From Streptomyces sp. NBC_00299 (lineage in GTDB: Bacteria > Actinomycetota > Actinomycetes > Streptomycetales > Streptomycetaceae): 64,000 nucleotides of DNA. Within the stretch, counting starts at the first letter, position 1. Every line of letters begins with the position of its first letter. The DNA lies in the NCBI RefSeq assembly GCF_036173045.1, contig NZ_CP108040.1, positions 158,615 through 222,614 of the forward strand, written 5' to 3'. Below are positions 7,202 through 16,155 of the stretch, piece by piece. Position numbers and translations under genes: made by a program. Under the pieces are notes generated by a model that saw nothing but the letters and a program-made list of their open reading frames with translations, had not been told where the DNA came from and did not search any database.

Positions 7202-8642
7202 TAGGGCTTGGTCAGGTTCGTAGTGGTGTGGGTATGTCGCGGTGGCAGGTGGGGCAGGCGCTGGTCCAGGTGGCGAGGAGGGTCTGCAGTTCGCGGACCA
7301 CTTGGTAGAGGCTCAGGCCTGCGCGGCGTCTTTTGGGTCTGGTGCCAGTCGTTGCAGGGTGCAGAAGGCGTGGGCGGCGGAGACGAGGGTGACGTGGTGG
7401 TGCCATCCGTTGAAGGTGCGGCCTTCGAAGTGGGCCAGTCCCAGGGCCTGTTTCATCTCGCGGTAGTCGTGCTCGATGCGCCAGCGGAGCTTGGCCAGCC
7501 GCACCAGTGTGGCCAGTGGCATGCCGGAGGGCAGGTTCGAGAGCCAGAACTGGACCGGCTCGGGCTCGGTCGCGGGCCATTCCGCCAGCAGCCACCGCTC
7601 GGGCAGTTCAGGATCGTCGCCTGCTTTGCGGATGCCGCGGCCGGCCGGGCGGATGCGCAGGGCGACGAACCGTGAGTACATGCGCTTGAAGCCGCTTTGG
7701 CTCTTGCCCGGCCGGGAGCCTTCCCGCCAGGACACCGGTCTCGCGGCCGTCCTCCCGGCCGCGATGACCAGGTCTTTCATGGTCTGCGCGGGCTCGGGGT
7801 ACTGCATTTTGGGTGGCCGGCCGGTGCCCGCATAGGCGGGCTGGACGGGTTGGGCGTCGGCGGGCTGGGCGGTATGGCGGGAGGAAATGCCCACTGCATA
7901 GGGCAGCTTGCGTTCCTCCAGGCCCAGGCGGAAGGCGGCGGCATCGCCGTATCCGGCGTCCGCGACGACCAGGGGAACGTCGGTGCCCCACGACCGGGTC
8001 TCGTCGATCATGTCCAGGGCCGGCTGCCACTTCTCCACATGCCCCACCTGGGCGGGAATACCGCAGCGGCCACGGCGGGCGATCTTGTCTGCATCGGCCT
8101 CCGGCGAGTCGGGATCCCAGGATGCGGGCAGGAACAGCCGCCAGTTGACGGCCGCGGAGGCACGGTCATTGGCCAGGTGCAGGGAGACGCCCACCTGGCA
8201 TTTGGTGACCTTGCCCGCGGTGCCGGTGTACTGCCGCGACACACACGCCGAGGCATCCCCGTCCTTCAAAAAGCCGGTGTCGTCCACGATCAACGCCTCG
8301 GGACCGATCGCCTCGTGCATCCTCCAGGCCAGCCGGGCCCGCACGTGCGCGGGATCCCACGGGCTGGAGGTGATGAAGTGCGCCAGCGCCTGCCGGTTGC
8401 CGTCCTCACCCAAGCGGGCGGCCATCGGCTCCACCGACTTGCGCTGCCCGTCCAACAGCAGCCCGCGCACATACGCCTGCCCCCACCGACGCTGATCCGC
8501 ACGGAAGAACCCGTCGAACAACTCCGCCGCGAACGCCTCCAAGTCCTCCCGGACCGAGGCCATCTCCTCAGGTGTCACACCATTTCCAACGACGCTATGG
8601 AGCATGAGACACGCATGCACAAGTGAAGATGACCAAGCCCTA
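7202..8642 (-). mobile_element. Complete IS701-family insertion sequence
   Basis: A 1441-bp element bounded by 13-bp perfect inverted repeats TAGGGCTTGGTCA (7202-7214) and TGACCAAGCCCTA (8630-8642), flanked by a 4-bp CTAG target duplication (7198-7201 and 8643-8646). CTAG is a typical IS701 target. It carries one transposase gene on the minus strand. Confidence 0.9.
7313..8605 (-). CDS. IS701-family transposase
   Basis: A DDE transposase of about 430 residues. Catalytic-region motifs are VDDTGFLKDG, VVADAGYGD and the C-terminal RIEHDYREMKQALGLAHFEGR, with IS701-typical GMPLATLVRLAKLRWRIE. The start is uncertain: an ATG at the complement of 8603-8605 gives MLHSVVGNGV, while a GTG a few codons later or MASVRED (preceded by GAGGAG) are alternatives. 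The frame is uninterrupted and the terminal repeats are intact, so the element may still be active. Confidence 0.9.
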   Translation of the reverse strand: MLHSVVGNGVTPEEMASVREDLEAFAAELFDGFFRADQRRWGQAYVRGLLLDGQRKSVEPMAARLGEDGNRQALAHFITSSPWDPAHVRARLAWRMHEAIGPEALIVDDTGFLKDGDASACVSRQYTGTAGKVTKCQVGVSLHLANDRASAAVNWRLFLPASWDPDSPEADADKIARRGRCGIPAQVGHVEKWQPALDMIDETRSWGTDVPLVVADAGYGDAAAFRLGLEERKLPYAVGISSRHTAQPADAQPVQPAYAGTGRPPKMQYPEPAQTMKDLVIAAGRTAARPVSWREGSRPGKSQSGFKRMYSRFVALRIRPAGRGIRKAGDDPELPERWLLAEWPATEPEPVQFWLSNLPSGMPLATLVRLAKLRWRIEHDYREMKQALGLAHFEGRTFNGWHHHVTLVSAAHAFCTLQRLAPDPKDAAQA

Positions 8643-8646
8643 CTAG

Positions 8647-8980
8647 CGGGATCCGGAACAGGCTCACGCTGCGAACCACGTCGATCACGCAAACCCGAAA
8701 CTCGGATGCGGGAAGTCTCAAGACCACCGCTTCGAGCGATAGCACCACACCAGTTGCTATGGATAGTCTCGCTAGCACTGCCGTTGAGCTGCACAAACAT
8801 GGACCCTGGACGCCTCCGACAGGTCAGATCCCCAGAGAACCCTGGTCCTCCAGGTGGTACTGGTGGAACTGGATGCTGTGATTCTCGGTGGCGCTGACCA
8901 CGCCTATGAGCGCCACGGGCGCCCCGCATGCGGCACAGGACGAAGCCCCGCCGCGCGAGGCGGCGAGGCTGGTAGCCCGC
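8647..8980. other. Intergenic stretch, no supported gene
   Basis: About 330 bases between the IS701 right end and the nuclease gene. No supported gene. The lower-GC part around 8680-8780 may carry a promoter but I see no clear boxes. Confidence 0.3.
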
Positions 8981-9640
8981 TCAGAGGGCGGGGTCGTACG
9001 TCACTGTCTGAGCCGGGCAGCCCACGGCGACGTTCTCCAACGCGTTCAGCTCGACCTCGTCGACCGCCAGGCCCCAGCGGAGCTTGGTGCCCACCCACTC
9101 GGCGAGGTACCGGCAGTGCACGTCGGCGGCCGGCGGCAACCACTCAGCCGGGTCCTGGTCGGCCTTGCTCCGGTTGGACCGTGCTGTGACGGCGACCAAC
9201 GATGTCTCGGCGCCCTGGTCGTTGGCGTACGCCTCCCGGCGCTGCGGGGTCCAGGCCGATGCTCCGCTGTCCCAGGCTTCGGCGAGGGGGACCATATGGT
9301 CGATGTCGAGCCCGGAGGCCGACGTCACGACGGTGGCGTCGTAGTACGAGAACCAACTCCCGCCGCTCAGACGGCAGCCGGGGCCAACCGCAGGTGGGTC
9401 GACTGCTTCGTAGATGAGGACCTCGGCGCGGGTGTTACATCCGTCGGCCGGGTCGTCGCCGGTGTTCCAGTGGCGGAACTTGTCGCGGCTGTAGCCGTCG
9501 CGGGACTCGGTGGCTACGGGCAGGTTGGCAACGGCTTCGGTCAGGGGCAGGATCTCGACGGCGTGGGCAGGCATGGAGACGGTGGCGGGCAGGACAGCGA
9601 GGGCAACGACCGCAAGGCCGCGCAGGACAGCTTTGACCAT
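8981..9640 (-). CDS. Secreted HNH-family nuclease (DUF1524/GmrSD C-terminal type)
   Basis: 219 residues with an N-terminal Sec signal peptide (VKAVLRGLAVVALAVLPATVS, cleavage after AHA near residue 27). The catalytic region is LDIDHMVPLAEAWDSGA (DIDH at 112-115), followed by RREAYAND and ARSNRSKADQDPAEWLPP, the DxDH...N signature of DUF1524-type HNH nucleases that are common exported proteins in Streptomyces. Cysteines at about residues 68, 89, 176 and 211 could form disulfides. Predicted role: extracellular nucleic-acid hydrolysis. Single gene, minus strand, weak ribosome-binding site. Confidence 0.85.
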   Translation of the reverse strand: MVKAVLRGLAVVALAVLPATVSMPAHAVEILPLTEAVANLPVATESRDGYSRDKFRHWNTGDDPADGCNTRAEVLIYEAVDPPAVGPGCRLSGGSWFSYYDATVVTSASGLDIDHMVPLAEAWDSGASAWTPQRREAYANDQGAETSLVAVTARSNRSKADQDPAEWLPPAADVHCRYLAEWVGTKLRWGLAVDEVELNALENVAVGCPAQTVTYDPAL

Positions 9641-9939
9641 GTGCCGTTGATAGCCGTCCTAAAGGGGCGTGATCAGCGGTTTCCCCGGAGCGCCGCCCGT
9701 GTGAGTGGAAAGGTCATACTGGAGAAACGAAACGCTTCCTGCAGTCCCGGCGGGCTCAGTTGTGCGGTGGCGGGCAGGACAGCGCGCTTTTTCCTCGAAG
9801 GCCCACAGGGACTGGCGCTGACGATGCCGTCGGCCGGTCGCGGCTGGAGCATTTTGGGACGATCGCCGCGCCGCCAGCTGGAGGTGGCCTGCCGCACCGC
9901 GCCATGCGGGGATCCGCGGCTCCATGGCCCAGGCGGCTT

Positions 9940-10278
9940 CTACTCGAGGATGCCGAGGTGCCGGTCGGGGCGGCAGTGCGTGCAGGCGGGCAGTCCCGAA
10001 GTGAGCAGCCGGCGGGCTTCGTCGCGGTCGATGGGGCGGCGGCGTTTGGCGACTGCGTAGCAGTCGCCGGCGTGGACCTGAGTGGGCGGATTCCCGGCGC
10101 CGATACCGAGTTCGACGATCCAGTCGGGGACGGGCGGGCGTCGCCGGCGACCGTGTTCCTGCTCGGCTTCCCGCTGCCGGACGGCGGCGATCTTGTTGTC
10201 GATCCGATGCAGCCACATGGCGTGCCACACCCGGAGCGTGAGGAGTCGCTCCAGGTCAGGAGGTAGATCGTCGAACAC
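9940..10278 (-). CDS. DUF6233-type hypothetical protein
   Basis: 112 residues starting at the GTG complementary to 10276-10278, with GAGGAGGG just upstream; a longer ATG version from 10314 is possible. Sequence features are FDDLPPDLERLLTLRVWHAMWL, a helical RQREAEQEHGRR segment, VPDWIVELGIG and a C-terminal LPACTHCRPDRHLGILE. This combination matches a Streptomyces-specific family (DUF6233) of unknown function. It is divergent from the Y-family polymerase gene and shares the LexA-like box between them. Confidence 0.7.
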   Translation of the reverse strand: MFDDLPPDLERLLTLRVWHAMWLHRIDNKIAAVRQREAEQEHGRRRRPPVPDWIVELGIGAGNPPTQVHAGDCYAVAKRRRPIDRDEARRLLTSGLPACTHCRPDRHLGILE

Positions 10279-10325
10279 GGCCCTCCTCGGTTCCTTCGCC
10301 GCGCGGGGCCGCACCCCTCGCGTGT

Positions 10326-10341
10326 TCGAATTCTAGTTCGA
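10326..10341. promoter_or_regulatory. LexA (SOS) box
   Basis: TCGAATTCTAGTTCGA, a 16-base near-palindrome with one mismatch to the actinobacterial SOS consensus TCGAAC-N4-GTTCGA. It lies 31 bases before the polymerase start and 48 bases before the divergent DUF6233-type start, so it could repress both. Confidence 0.75.
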
Positions 10342-10371
10342 TAATGTGAGGGAGGAGGAGGTGGGTGTGCC

Positions 10372-11379
10372 ATGGGACGAGAACGGACGGCGGGCAGGGC
10401 GTCGACGGTGATGCACGTGCGCTGCGCGGCGACGGTGCCGGAGGAGGTCTACCGGCAGGTGCTGGAGGAACTCGCAGGGTTGTCTCCGGTGGTGCAGGCA
10501 TTGCCGCCGTCCGCGGCCCTGGTGGAGCTGAAAGGGGCGGTGCCGTACTACGGCGTGGACGCCCGCCGGCTGGGGGAGGTGCTGCGGGTCCGCACGATCT
10601 CCCGGCTCGGAACCGACGTTCGGATCGGCATAGGCCCCTCGATCACGGTCGCGGCCACCGCCTCTGCCCAGATCCTCGGCCCGGGCGGCGTCCTCACCAT
10701 CGACCCCGACCACGTCACCGACTGGCTCGGGCCGCTGCCCGTGGAGGACCTGCACGGCATCGGCCCGCGCCAGGCGAACGCCCTACGCGACTACGGCATC
10801 CACTGCGTCGGCCTGCTCGCCTCCGTCCCGCCCGCCACCGTGCAACGCCTGCTCGGCGGGCGCGCGGGCCGTCTCGCCGCCGACCGGGCCCGCGGTATCG
10901 ACCCCCGCCCGGTGACCCCGCGTGCACTGCCCGCTTCCGCCACGGTCCGCTGCTCCTTCCCCCAGCACACCCTGGACGGCGCCGCCGTACGAGCCGCCCT
11001 GCTGGACCTGGTCGTCCAGCTCGGGCACCTGCTGCGCCTGCGCGGGCAGGCCGCCCGCGCCCTGACCTTGAGCCTGCGCTTCGCTGGCGGGACGTCATGG
11101 GACCGCACCCGCCGGCTGCCGGAGCCGTCCGCGCACGAGGACGACCTGCGCTCGCTCACCTACCAGCTCATGGACGCCGCCGGCCTCCAGCGCGCCCGCC
11201 TGACCGGCCTGGTTCTCAAGGGCGAGGACCTCATCGGCGTCGGCCAGGTCGCCCAGCAGATCAGCCTGGACGGCGCTCGCGAGGACCGCCTGGTCGCCGA
11301 AGCAGCCATAGACCGGATCCGCGCCAAGTTCGGCCCCGGCGCGATCGGCCCCGCCGCCACCTTCCGCCGCGCCTCGTGA
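10372..11379 (+). CDS. Degenerate Y-family DNA polymerase-like protein (ImuB/DinB-like)
   Basis: 335 residues with a strong GGAGGAGGAGG site upstream (10349-10360). The C-terminal two thirds match Y-family polymerases: a helix-hairpin-helix (LPVEDLHGIGPRQANALRDYGI, about 123-144), a thumb region with RLLGGRAGRLAADRARGIDPRPV, and a little-finger domain. The N-terminal palm is shortened and lacks the DxD-type DMDAFF and SIDEAF metal-binding motifs; where SIDEA should be, the sequence reads ALVELKGAVPYYG. It is therefore probably not a polymerase and may act like ImuB, as a non-catalytic adaptor in SOS mutagenesis. Regulation by the LexA box at 10326 is likely. Confidence 0.75.
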   Translation: MGRERTAGRASTVMHVRCAATVPEEVYRQVLEELAGLSPVVQALPPSAALVELKGAVPYYGVDARRLGEVLRVRTISRLGTDVRIGIGPSITVAATASAQILGPGGVLTIDPDHVTDWLGPLPVEDLHGIGPRQANALRDYGIHCVGLLASVPPATVQRLLGGRAGRLAADRARGIDPRPVTPRALPASATVRCSFPQHTLDGAAVRAALLDLVVQLGHLLRLRGQAARALTLSLRFAGGTSWDRTRRLPEPSAHEDDLRSLTYQLMDAAGLQRARLTGLVLKGEDLIGVGQVAQQISLDGAREDRLVAEAAIDRIRAKFGPGAIGPAATFRRAS

Positions 11380-11405
11380 CCCGCCCCATCCTCTGGAGGT
11401 GAGCT

Positions 11406-11855
11406 GTGATCCTGAACCCGCCCGGTCTCGTAGATGGTGCTGCGCAGCGGCTGCCGCACTGGCCCTATGTCCGGGCTGTCGACGAAGCGCTCACCGGGCG
11501 TGGGATCCCTCCGGGTACGGTCCGCGCCGACCGTACCTACCTCCAGGGCGGGAACACGATGTACATCGTGCTCGTGTGGGACATCAGCCGCACCGCAGGC
11601 GTGGGTGGTCTCCGCTTCCGCTGGGAGGAGGAGACCGGCTGGGCCTATGCCCTGCTCGGGGTCGGCCCGTCGATCGCGACCCCGCCCCAACCGCTCGCCG
11701 CGCTGCACCGGGTCTTCGCAGCGCCGGACGACATTGCCGAGGTGGCTGAACACCTCGTACGCAACTGGCGTACGCCCACCGGCAAGTACGGTGCGGAGTG
11801 GGACCAGGCAGCACAAATGCGGGCCACGATCGAGAGGTTCCGCGCCACTGTGTGA
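11406..11855 (+). CDS. Hypothetical protein (DUF6292-like)
   Basis: 149 residues, GTG start with TGGAGG eight bases upstream, 26 bases after the polymerase-like gene and so probably in the same LexA-controlled operon. It has an N-terminal helical part (LPHWPYVRAVDEALTGRGIPP), a WD-containing beta hairpin (YIVLVWDISR, LRFRWEEETGWAYALLG) and a helical C-terminus. It resembles small Streptomyces proteins sometimes labelled DUF6292; I am not certain of that family name. No known activity. Confidence 0.6.
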   Translation: MILNPPGLVDGAAQRLPHWPYVRAVDEALTGRGIPPGTVRADRTYLQGGNTMYIVLVWDISRTAGVGGLRFRWEEETGWAYALLGVGPSIATPPQPLAALHRVFAAPDDIAEVAEHLVRNWRTPTGKYGAEWDQAAQMRATIERFRATV

Positions 11856-12229
11856 AGCCCGGCGGCGTCTGGACAGCGCCGACTGAACGGACCGCAACTG
11901 AGCGCCGCCCGCCGTCCTGTCGATCAATGTACTGAGGGCGCGCGCCGGGGATGAGCTGCGCCTACGGCGTGCTGTGCCGAGCATCGCCATGCCGCGACGA
12001 AAGGACGGCTCCGCCACGTCCTCCCCTCCCCCTCAGGGCGATGCGTCGTCTGCTCACTTCCCAGCCGTGCGCCGCCGACGCGGCGGGCGCGCCGGCGCAC
12101 TGGGCACCAGTGGTACGCGGACACCCGGAACGGAGCATTAAGGGCCGGCGGACCGCTGGTTTGCTCAGCACGCGGGGTGGTGGGCGGTCACCCGCAGCCC
12201 AACTCATCCGTCACTGCTGTCTACTGTCC
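11856..12229. other. Intergenic stretch between convergent genes
   Basis: About 370 bases between the 3' ends of two convergent genes. No supported gene and no strong hairpin seen. Confidence 0.3.
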
Positions 12230-13243
12230 TCAGGCGCCACCGGGTGACGGCTGTCGTCCCCTTTGGCGGGGCTGCCGCTGGGGCCTTACGGCGTGCAGTT
12301 CGGCCTGCTGGTACAGGGCTGCGGCGGCGGCTTCCAGCTCGGGCAGGTCGGTCAGGTCGACATTGCCGGGGTCGGCGGCGTGCGTGACGAGGCCGTACAG
12401 GAGATGGATCGCGTCGGCGACGCGAGTTGCCTTCAGCCGGGCGCCGTTGAGGTCGGACGCGGATTGGATAAGAGGGCTGGCCCGGATATCGGCATTGTCT
12501 TCGGCAGCAGCGCGCAGCCGTTCAGGCCACGGGCTGCGAGGCAGGGACGGCGCGGGGAGTCCGGCGAGTTCTGCCTCGTGCACAGCATCGTGGTGGGCCT
12601 TGAGAGCGCGTGGCGAATGGTCGGCGCGGGACTGCAGGTCGGTGAGGCTGAGCAGCTGGTGGGCCAGGGTCTGGATCTCGGCGGCGTGGTCCACGGTCCA
12701 GGAGCGCTCCGCACGGCGCTCGCGCTGGTCGCGGGCGTAGGCGACTCTCTCGTGCTGAGTGAGGACAGAGCCGTGCAGGTCGTCGATGTCGGAGCGCAGT
12801 TGGAGGAAGCGGCGTTCGGCTGCTTGCCGGCTGCGTACCTCGATGGCGTGCGCGATGCGTGCCCAGGTGACTTTGCGGCGTCGGGCGGCTCCGATGAGCC
12901 GCACCTCGTCTTCCAGCAGCTTGTCGCGCAGCGCGCGGACGACCAGCAGCCCGGCAAGCAGCTCGGTTTCGGTCAAGGCCTCGGAGGCTTCGGCCTCAAG
13001 GTGCCTCTGCATGCGGTCGTACTTGGCGGCGATGTCGCTGAGATAGCCCGTGGGAGCGACCAGCCCAGGAACGCCGTCCAACGCATCATATTGCTTTGGC
13101 CAATCTTTCGGCCGCTGCTGCGGTGTGAACAGCAACTGCCACGCGTGGTAGCGGTCGTACTCGGCTTCCGGACGGGCAGGTTTTGTCGTCCTGGTGACGA
13201 CGCCTTTTGTCGTCCGTCGGGCGACAAAATGAGAAGCTGACAT
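12230..13243 (-). CDS. HSP18-transcriptional-regulator-like DNA-binding protein
   Basis: 337 residues. The start ATG (complement of 13241-13243) has GGAGG seven bases upstream. The region around residues 100-200 (LRDKLLEDEVRLIGAARRRK, WARIAHAIEVRSRQAAERRF, then RDQRERRAERSWTVDHAAEI) matches the Streptomyces family annotated as HSP18 transcriptional regulator, including the helix-turn-helix whose recognition helix reads EVRSRQAAERR. The protein is longer than the usual roughly 200 residues, with an N-terminal extension rich in K/R/T and a basic C-terminal tail. Convergent with the SOS operon and downstream of a 50-residue membrane peptide. Confidence 0.65.
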   Translation of the reverse strand: MSASHFVARRTTKGVVTRTTKPARPEAEYDRYHAWQLLFTPQQRPKDWPKQYDALDGVPGLVAPTGYLSDIAAKYDRMQRHLEAEASEALTETELLAGLLVVRALRDKLLEDEVRLIGAARRRKVTWARIAHAIEVRSRQAAERRFLQLRSDIDDLHGSVLTQHERVAYARDQRERRAERSWTVDHAAEIQTLAHQLLSLTDLQSRADHSPRALKAHHDAVHEAELAGLPAPSLPRSPWPERLRAAAEDNADIRASPLIQSASDLNGARLKATRVADAIHLLYGLVTHAADPGNVDLTDLPELEAAAAALYQQAELHAVRPQRQPRQRGRQPSPGGA

Positions 13244-13279
13244 CGAAATACCTCCAGGGAGCACGAATTAATGAGTCAA

Positions 13280-13432
13280 CTATTCGTCGGTTTCCAGGGC
13301 GGTGTTTTGCTCAATGCGCTGCCGACGACGGCGCCAGGCTGTGCGCATGGCACCGGCCGCGGCGATAGTGGCCGTGCACAGCAGGCCGGCGACGAACTGG
13401 GCGCCGGTGTCCCGCAAGAACGAATCAAACAT
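13280..13432 (-). CDS. Tiny putative membrane protein (50 aa)
   Basis: Begins MFDSFLRDTG, has one hydrophobic helix (QFVAGLLCTATIAAAGAM) and then a strongly basic stretch (RTAWRRRRQR) and acidic tail. It lies 36 bases upstream of the HSP18-regulator-like gene, on the same strand, so probably one transcript. The ribosome-binding site is weak. The 43-residue protein at 51451-51582, also just upstream of a helix-turn-helix gene, has the same plan. Confidence 0.5.
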   Translation of the reverse strand: MFDSFLRDTGAQFVAGLLCTATIAAAGAMRTAWRRRRQRIEQNTALETDE

Positions 13433-14182
13433 GCAGGTAAACGCACCTGAAGGGCCGGATGTGCGTCGTTCTCCTTACCGCGTGAATCGGCAGTACGCGT
13501 GCTGCCCGGCCCGTGCAGCGACAGGGTCATGGCGTTCCGCATTGCCCTGAGCGGACACGGGCCTGGCGCTGCGTTTCGGCGTGACTGCGGAATGCCGTAC
13601 GCAGGAGCCGCACCCCTGTTCCGCAGACAGTTAACACCTGGCAACGACCCCTTCTGGGGCCTCGAGTTATCCGCCACCGTTCGCCAGGCCACATTTCAGT
13701 CATTTCGATTTCATTCACTGAAATGGAAAACCGGAATTAGCGCTTCGCTGAGCGGTGATGTATATGCAGCAGCAGAGGGCGCTGCGGTGAACGACCGGTC
13801 CGGACGGCGGGGACACCCCGGGCGCCCCGCACCGGCACGACGCCGACGGTGACGGTTGCGATGCCGCCTGAAAGCGCATCACCGAGCCGGCGGTGCGCGT
13901 CGGGCGGGCAGGATCATCCTCGTAGGAGCCCCAACAGAGTCCAAACCCGGCGGTACCTCACCCAGTGCCGGGGCGTGCGGCGGTGGGTAGCTCTCAGGGA
14001 TGGCGAAGAAGACGAAGAGGGGCCGTCGTCCATCCGGCTGGCGCGGGTCACGAAGCAGAAGGTGATCGACGGCTTACCCGGACCGCCGGCACGCGCTGCC
14101 GGAGGAGGCCGATACCGTCACCACCCTGCTGAAGTCGGCGGCCGACATCCTGGAGACCGGCCATCTTGAGGCGCTCGCCGAA
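13433..14182. other. Stretch with no intact gene; possible 5' remnant of the zinc-ribbon gene
   Basis: No complete gene. Near 14000 a short frame begins MAKKTKRGRR and stops at 14063-14065. The frame of the downstream zinc-ribbon protein is open from 14066 (reading STAYPDRRHALPEEADTV) but has no start codon until 14183. This suggests that the gene originally began further upstream and was disrupted by a small deletion or substitution. Confidence 0.35.
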
Positions 14183-14530
14183 GTGCGGTCGATGAAGGAC
14201 GCGGCCGACGAGCGACGCTGGTCGTACACCGACCCTCGCCGACGCACAGCGCCCTTCGCCCCGGCGTGGCTCCTGGCCCGTCATGACGGGGCGCCCGGGC
14301 CCTTCGTGAGGCTTACCGGTGTACACCACCAGGGCCAGGTCGCATCGGCTGCACGCTTGGCCGCCGGCCAGATCGCCCCGGCACTGGAGATGACAAGGAA
14401 GACGCAGGCCCTGGAGCGGCCGTGCCCGCACTGCAGCGCGCAGCTGCGCATCGACGGCGGGGACGGCCACATGCCGACCGTCAAGTGCCGCGGCTGCGGA
14501 CGGAAGTGGACCGGCGAGGTAGCAGCCTGA
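14183..14530 (+). CDS. Zinc-ribbon hypothetical protein, possibly 5'-degraded
   Basis: 115 residues from the GTG at 14183. The N-terminal half carries WSYTDPRRRTAPFAPAWLL and a region rich in charged residues; the C-terminus is a compact zinc ribbon CPHC...CRGC (residues about 82-106), likely to bind nucleic acid or mediate contacts. The frame is open upstream to 14066 without a start codon, so either translation starts internally or the gene is a 5'-damaged pseudogene. Confidence 0.5.
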   Translation: MRSMKDAADERRWSYTDPRRRTAPFAPAWLLARHDGAPGPFVRLTGVHHQGQVASAARLAAGQIAPALEMTRKTQALERPCPHCSAQLRIDGGDGHMPTVKCRGCGRKWTGEVAA

Positions 14531-14808
14531 CGGCTCTCTCTCGTCGGCTGCTTCCTCGCCGAGGCCGAGAAGAAGCATCGTGAGGCTGACGGGAGGGAGG
14601 CAAGCGATCGACGACTTTGACATCGGACGCGACCGCGAACGCGGTTGCCTCACACGCCTGACCTGCAACTTCGCAGTTGTATAGCTCAGATTCGGGTCTG
14701 AAAGTGATACCGTTTACCCCATCAAAGGGGTAGGCACGCTATGTGTCGACCCAACACGAGGAGCCTGACCCGGCTGGCACCAGGCCAGGCCCCCGTCGCA
14801 GTAGTTCA

Positions 14809-14841
14809 CGAGCCCGGTCGCCCTGGTGTAGGCCGGGCTCG
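14809..14841. terminator. Hairpin terminator
   Basis: CGAGCCCGG (14809-14817) pairs with CCGGGCTCG (14833-14841) across a 15-base loop. It lies 48 bases beyond the stop of the small minus-strand gene at 14889. Confidence 0.45.
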
Positions 14842-14888
14842 CTGCGTGTCAGCTTCCGCCCGCTCCCGGTGCTCATGCGTGGGTCTCG

Positions 14889-15014
14889 CTACTGCGCGTA
14901 CTGACCCACCGTGGCGATAACCGCCACCAGCAGACCCGCCAAGGCCAGTCCGACCTGCCACCTCTCAGGGCCGGTCCAACGCCGATGCGGCTTCCGCTCG
15001 TTCGGTTCCTCCAC
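14889..15014 (-). CDS. Tiny putative membrane protein (41 aa)
   Basis: GTG start (complement of 15012-15014) with a strong GGAGGAG site at normal spacing. The first 20 residues are polar and basic (EEPNERKPHRRWTGPERW), followed by one hydrophobic helix (QVGLALAGLLVAVIATVGQ) ending YAQ. A C-terminal membrane anchor is likely. The start quality makes it a better candidate than its length suggests. Function unknown. Confidence 0.55.
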   Translation of the reverse strand: MEEPNERKPHRRWTGPERWQVGLALAGLLVAVIATVGQYAQ

Positions 15015-15215
15015 TTGCTCCTCCTGTTCTTCCGAGCACCCTGACCCTCAGGGCGTCCGCCACACCCCGCAAAAAGGTCGGCGGAGTTGAACGGGAAGAA
15101 CAGACGAAGCGGTGATAAGCATACGAGGCGTCACACCCCAACTTGCCCTGGGTGGACAAAAGATGCACCTACTAGGGGTATATCGGCACCAACCCAGGTG
15201 CCGCATCCTGGCTCC

Positions 15216-15494
15216 ATGTCAACCTCACGCCTGGCCACCGGTGAAGACAAGGACCTCACCCTCGACGAGCTGGCCCAGTTCGTCGAGGCCGCGCGCAAGG
15301 CCGGCGTCCCGGCCACCGGAACATTCGAGCCGAACTGTCGACCAGCGGCACGAAATAGGTCGTCGAGGCCGCCTTCACCGAGGACAAGCGAGCGACAGGA
15401 GCACGAGGCCGTTGTCGCGGTCTGGGCACCACAGGTCCCTGGCGCGGGGAGCCGGGTGCGGGTGGTGGGGCAGCGCGGATTCGGCCACTTCTGA
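15216..15494 (+). CDS. Small hypothetical protein with frameshifted C-terminus
   Basis: Starts MSTSRLATGEDKDLTLDELAQF, the beginning of a widespread short Streptomyces protein of unknown function (usually about 60-70 residues). After residue about 38 the sequence turns Arg/Pro-rich and unlike the family, while the next frame reads LSTSGTK, then VVEAAFTEDKRATG after a stop. A small indel near 15340 has probably replaced the native C-terminus. Treat as a damaged gene. Confidence 0.45.
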   Translation: MSTSRLATGEDKDLTLDELAQFVEAARKAGVPATGTFEPNCRPAARNRSSRPPSPRTSERQEHEAVVAVWAPQVPGAGSRVRVVGQRGFGHF

Positions 15495-15603
15495 TCATTG
15501 CCCAGCTCACTTCGGACAGAGGCCGGTACGGTCGATCACTTTGCGGCTGATGCGGACCGTTGCTGGGAAGGGTTCCGTCGGCGCGTCGTGACAGGGGGTA
15601 CGA

Positions 15604-16155
15604 GTGGGCGAGATCGATCACGAGATAGCTGGCGAGGTCGCCGGCTATCAGGCCGACATCAGCTCGGTGCTTCAGGAGTTGAAAGGCATGCCTGAAGACG
15701 ATCCGCGCTATGAGGCGCTCTTCGCGCGGCTGGTCAACGCCGGAGAGGCGCTGCTGGCGTACGAAGCCCAGGCTCCGGCGAAACGGGAAGAGCCGCACCG
15801 GCAGGCCAGCAAGACCGCCCTCACCTGGTCGGCGCGGGTACACGCGCTCGAGGCCGTGCTACTTGGTCTGGCCCCGCTGACCGGCTGGATCGGCTGGGGC
15901 TGGATCGCTCTCGCCGTCTTTCAGCTGGTGTTCGGTCTCCTGGCCACCGGGATGGACGCACCCGTACAGGGGCACCGGGAACTACGCATTGCGGCGGGCG
16001 TCTTGGGAGCGGTCACCGTGCTGGTACCCCTGCTCGTCTTCGATGTGCTGCCCGGATGGGTCTGGATCGCCGCAGCCGCCGGCTGGATCGGCAGCTTCGT
16101 CCTGGCGGCCGACGCAGACTCCACACACGCGCGGGAAGGGAAGGCAGCAGCGTGA
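15604..16155 (+). CDS. Membrane protein with coiled N-terminus
   Basis: 183 residues, GTG start with AGGGGGT upstream. Residues 1-65 are soluble and helical (EIAGEVAGYQADISSVLQELKGM), followed by about three or four hydrophobic helices from about 80 to 170 (ALEAVLLGLAPLTGWIGWGW, LRIAAGVLGAVTVLVPLLVF, GWVWIAAAAGWIGSFVLAA). The stop overlaps the next gene's GTG by four bases (GTGA). The pair looks like a membrane protein plus a coiled-coil partner, a layout known from Streptomyces plasmids and arms without assigned function. Confidence 0.65.
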   Translation: MGEIDHEIAGEVAGYQADISSVLQELKGMPEDDPRYEALFARLVNAGEALLAYEAQAPAKREEPHRQASKTALTWSARVHALEAVLLGLAPLTGWIGWGWIALAVFQLVFGLLATGMDAPVQGHRELRIAAGVLGAVTVLVPLLVFDVLPGWVWIAAAAGWIGSFVLAADADSTHAREGKAAA

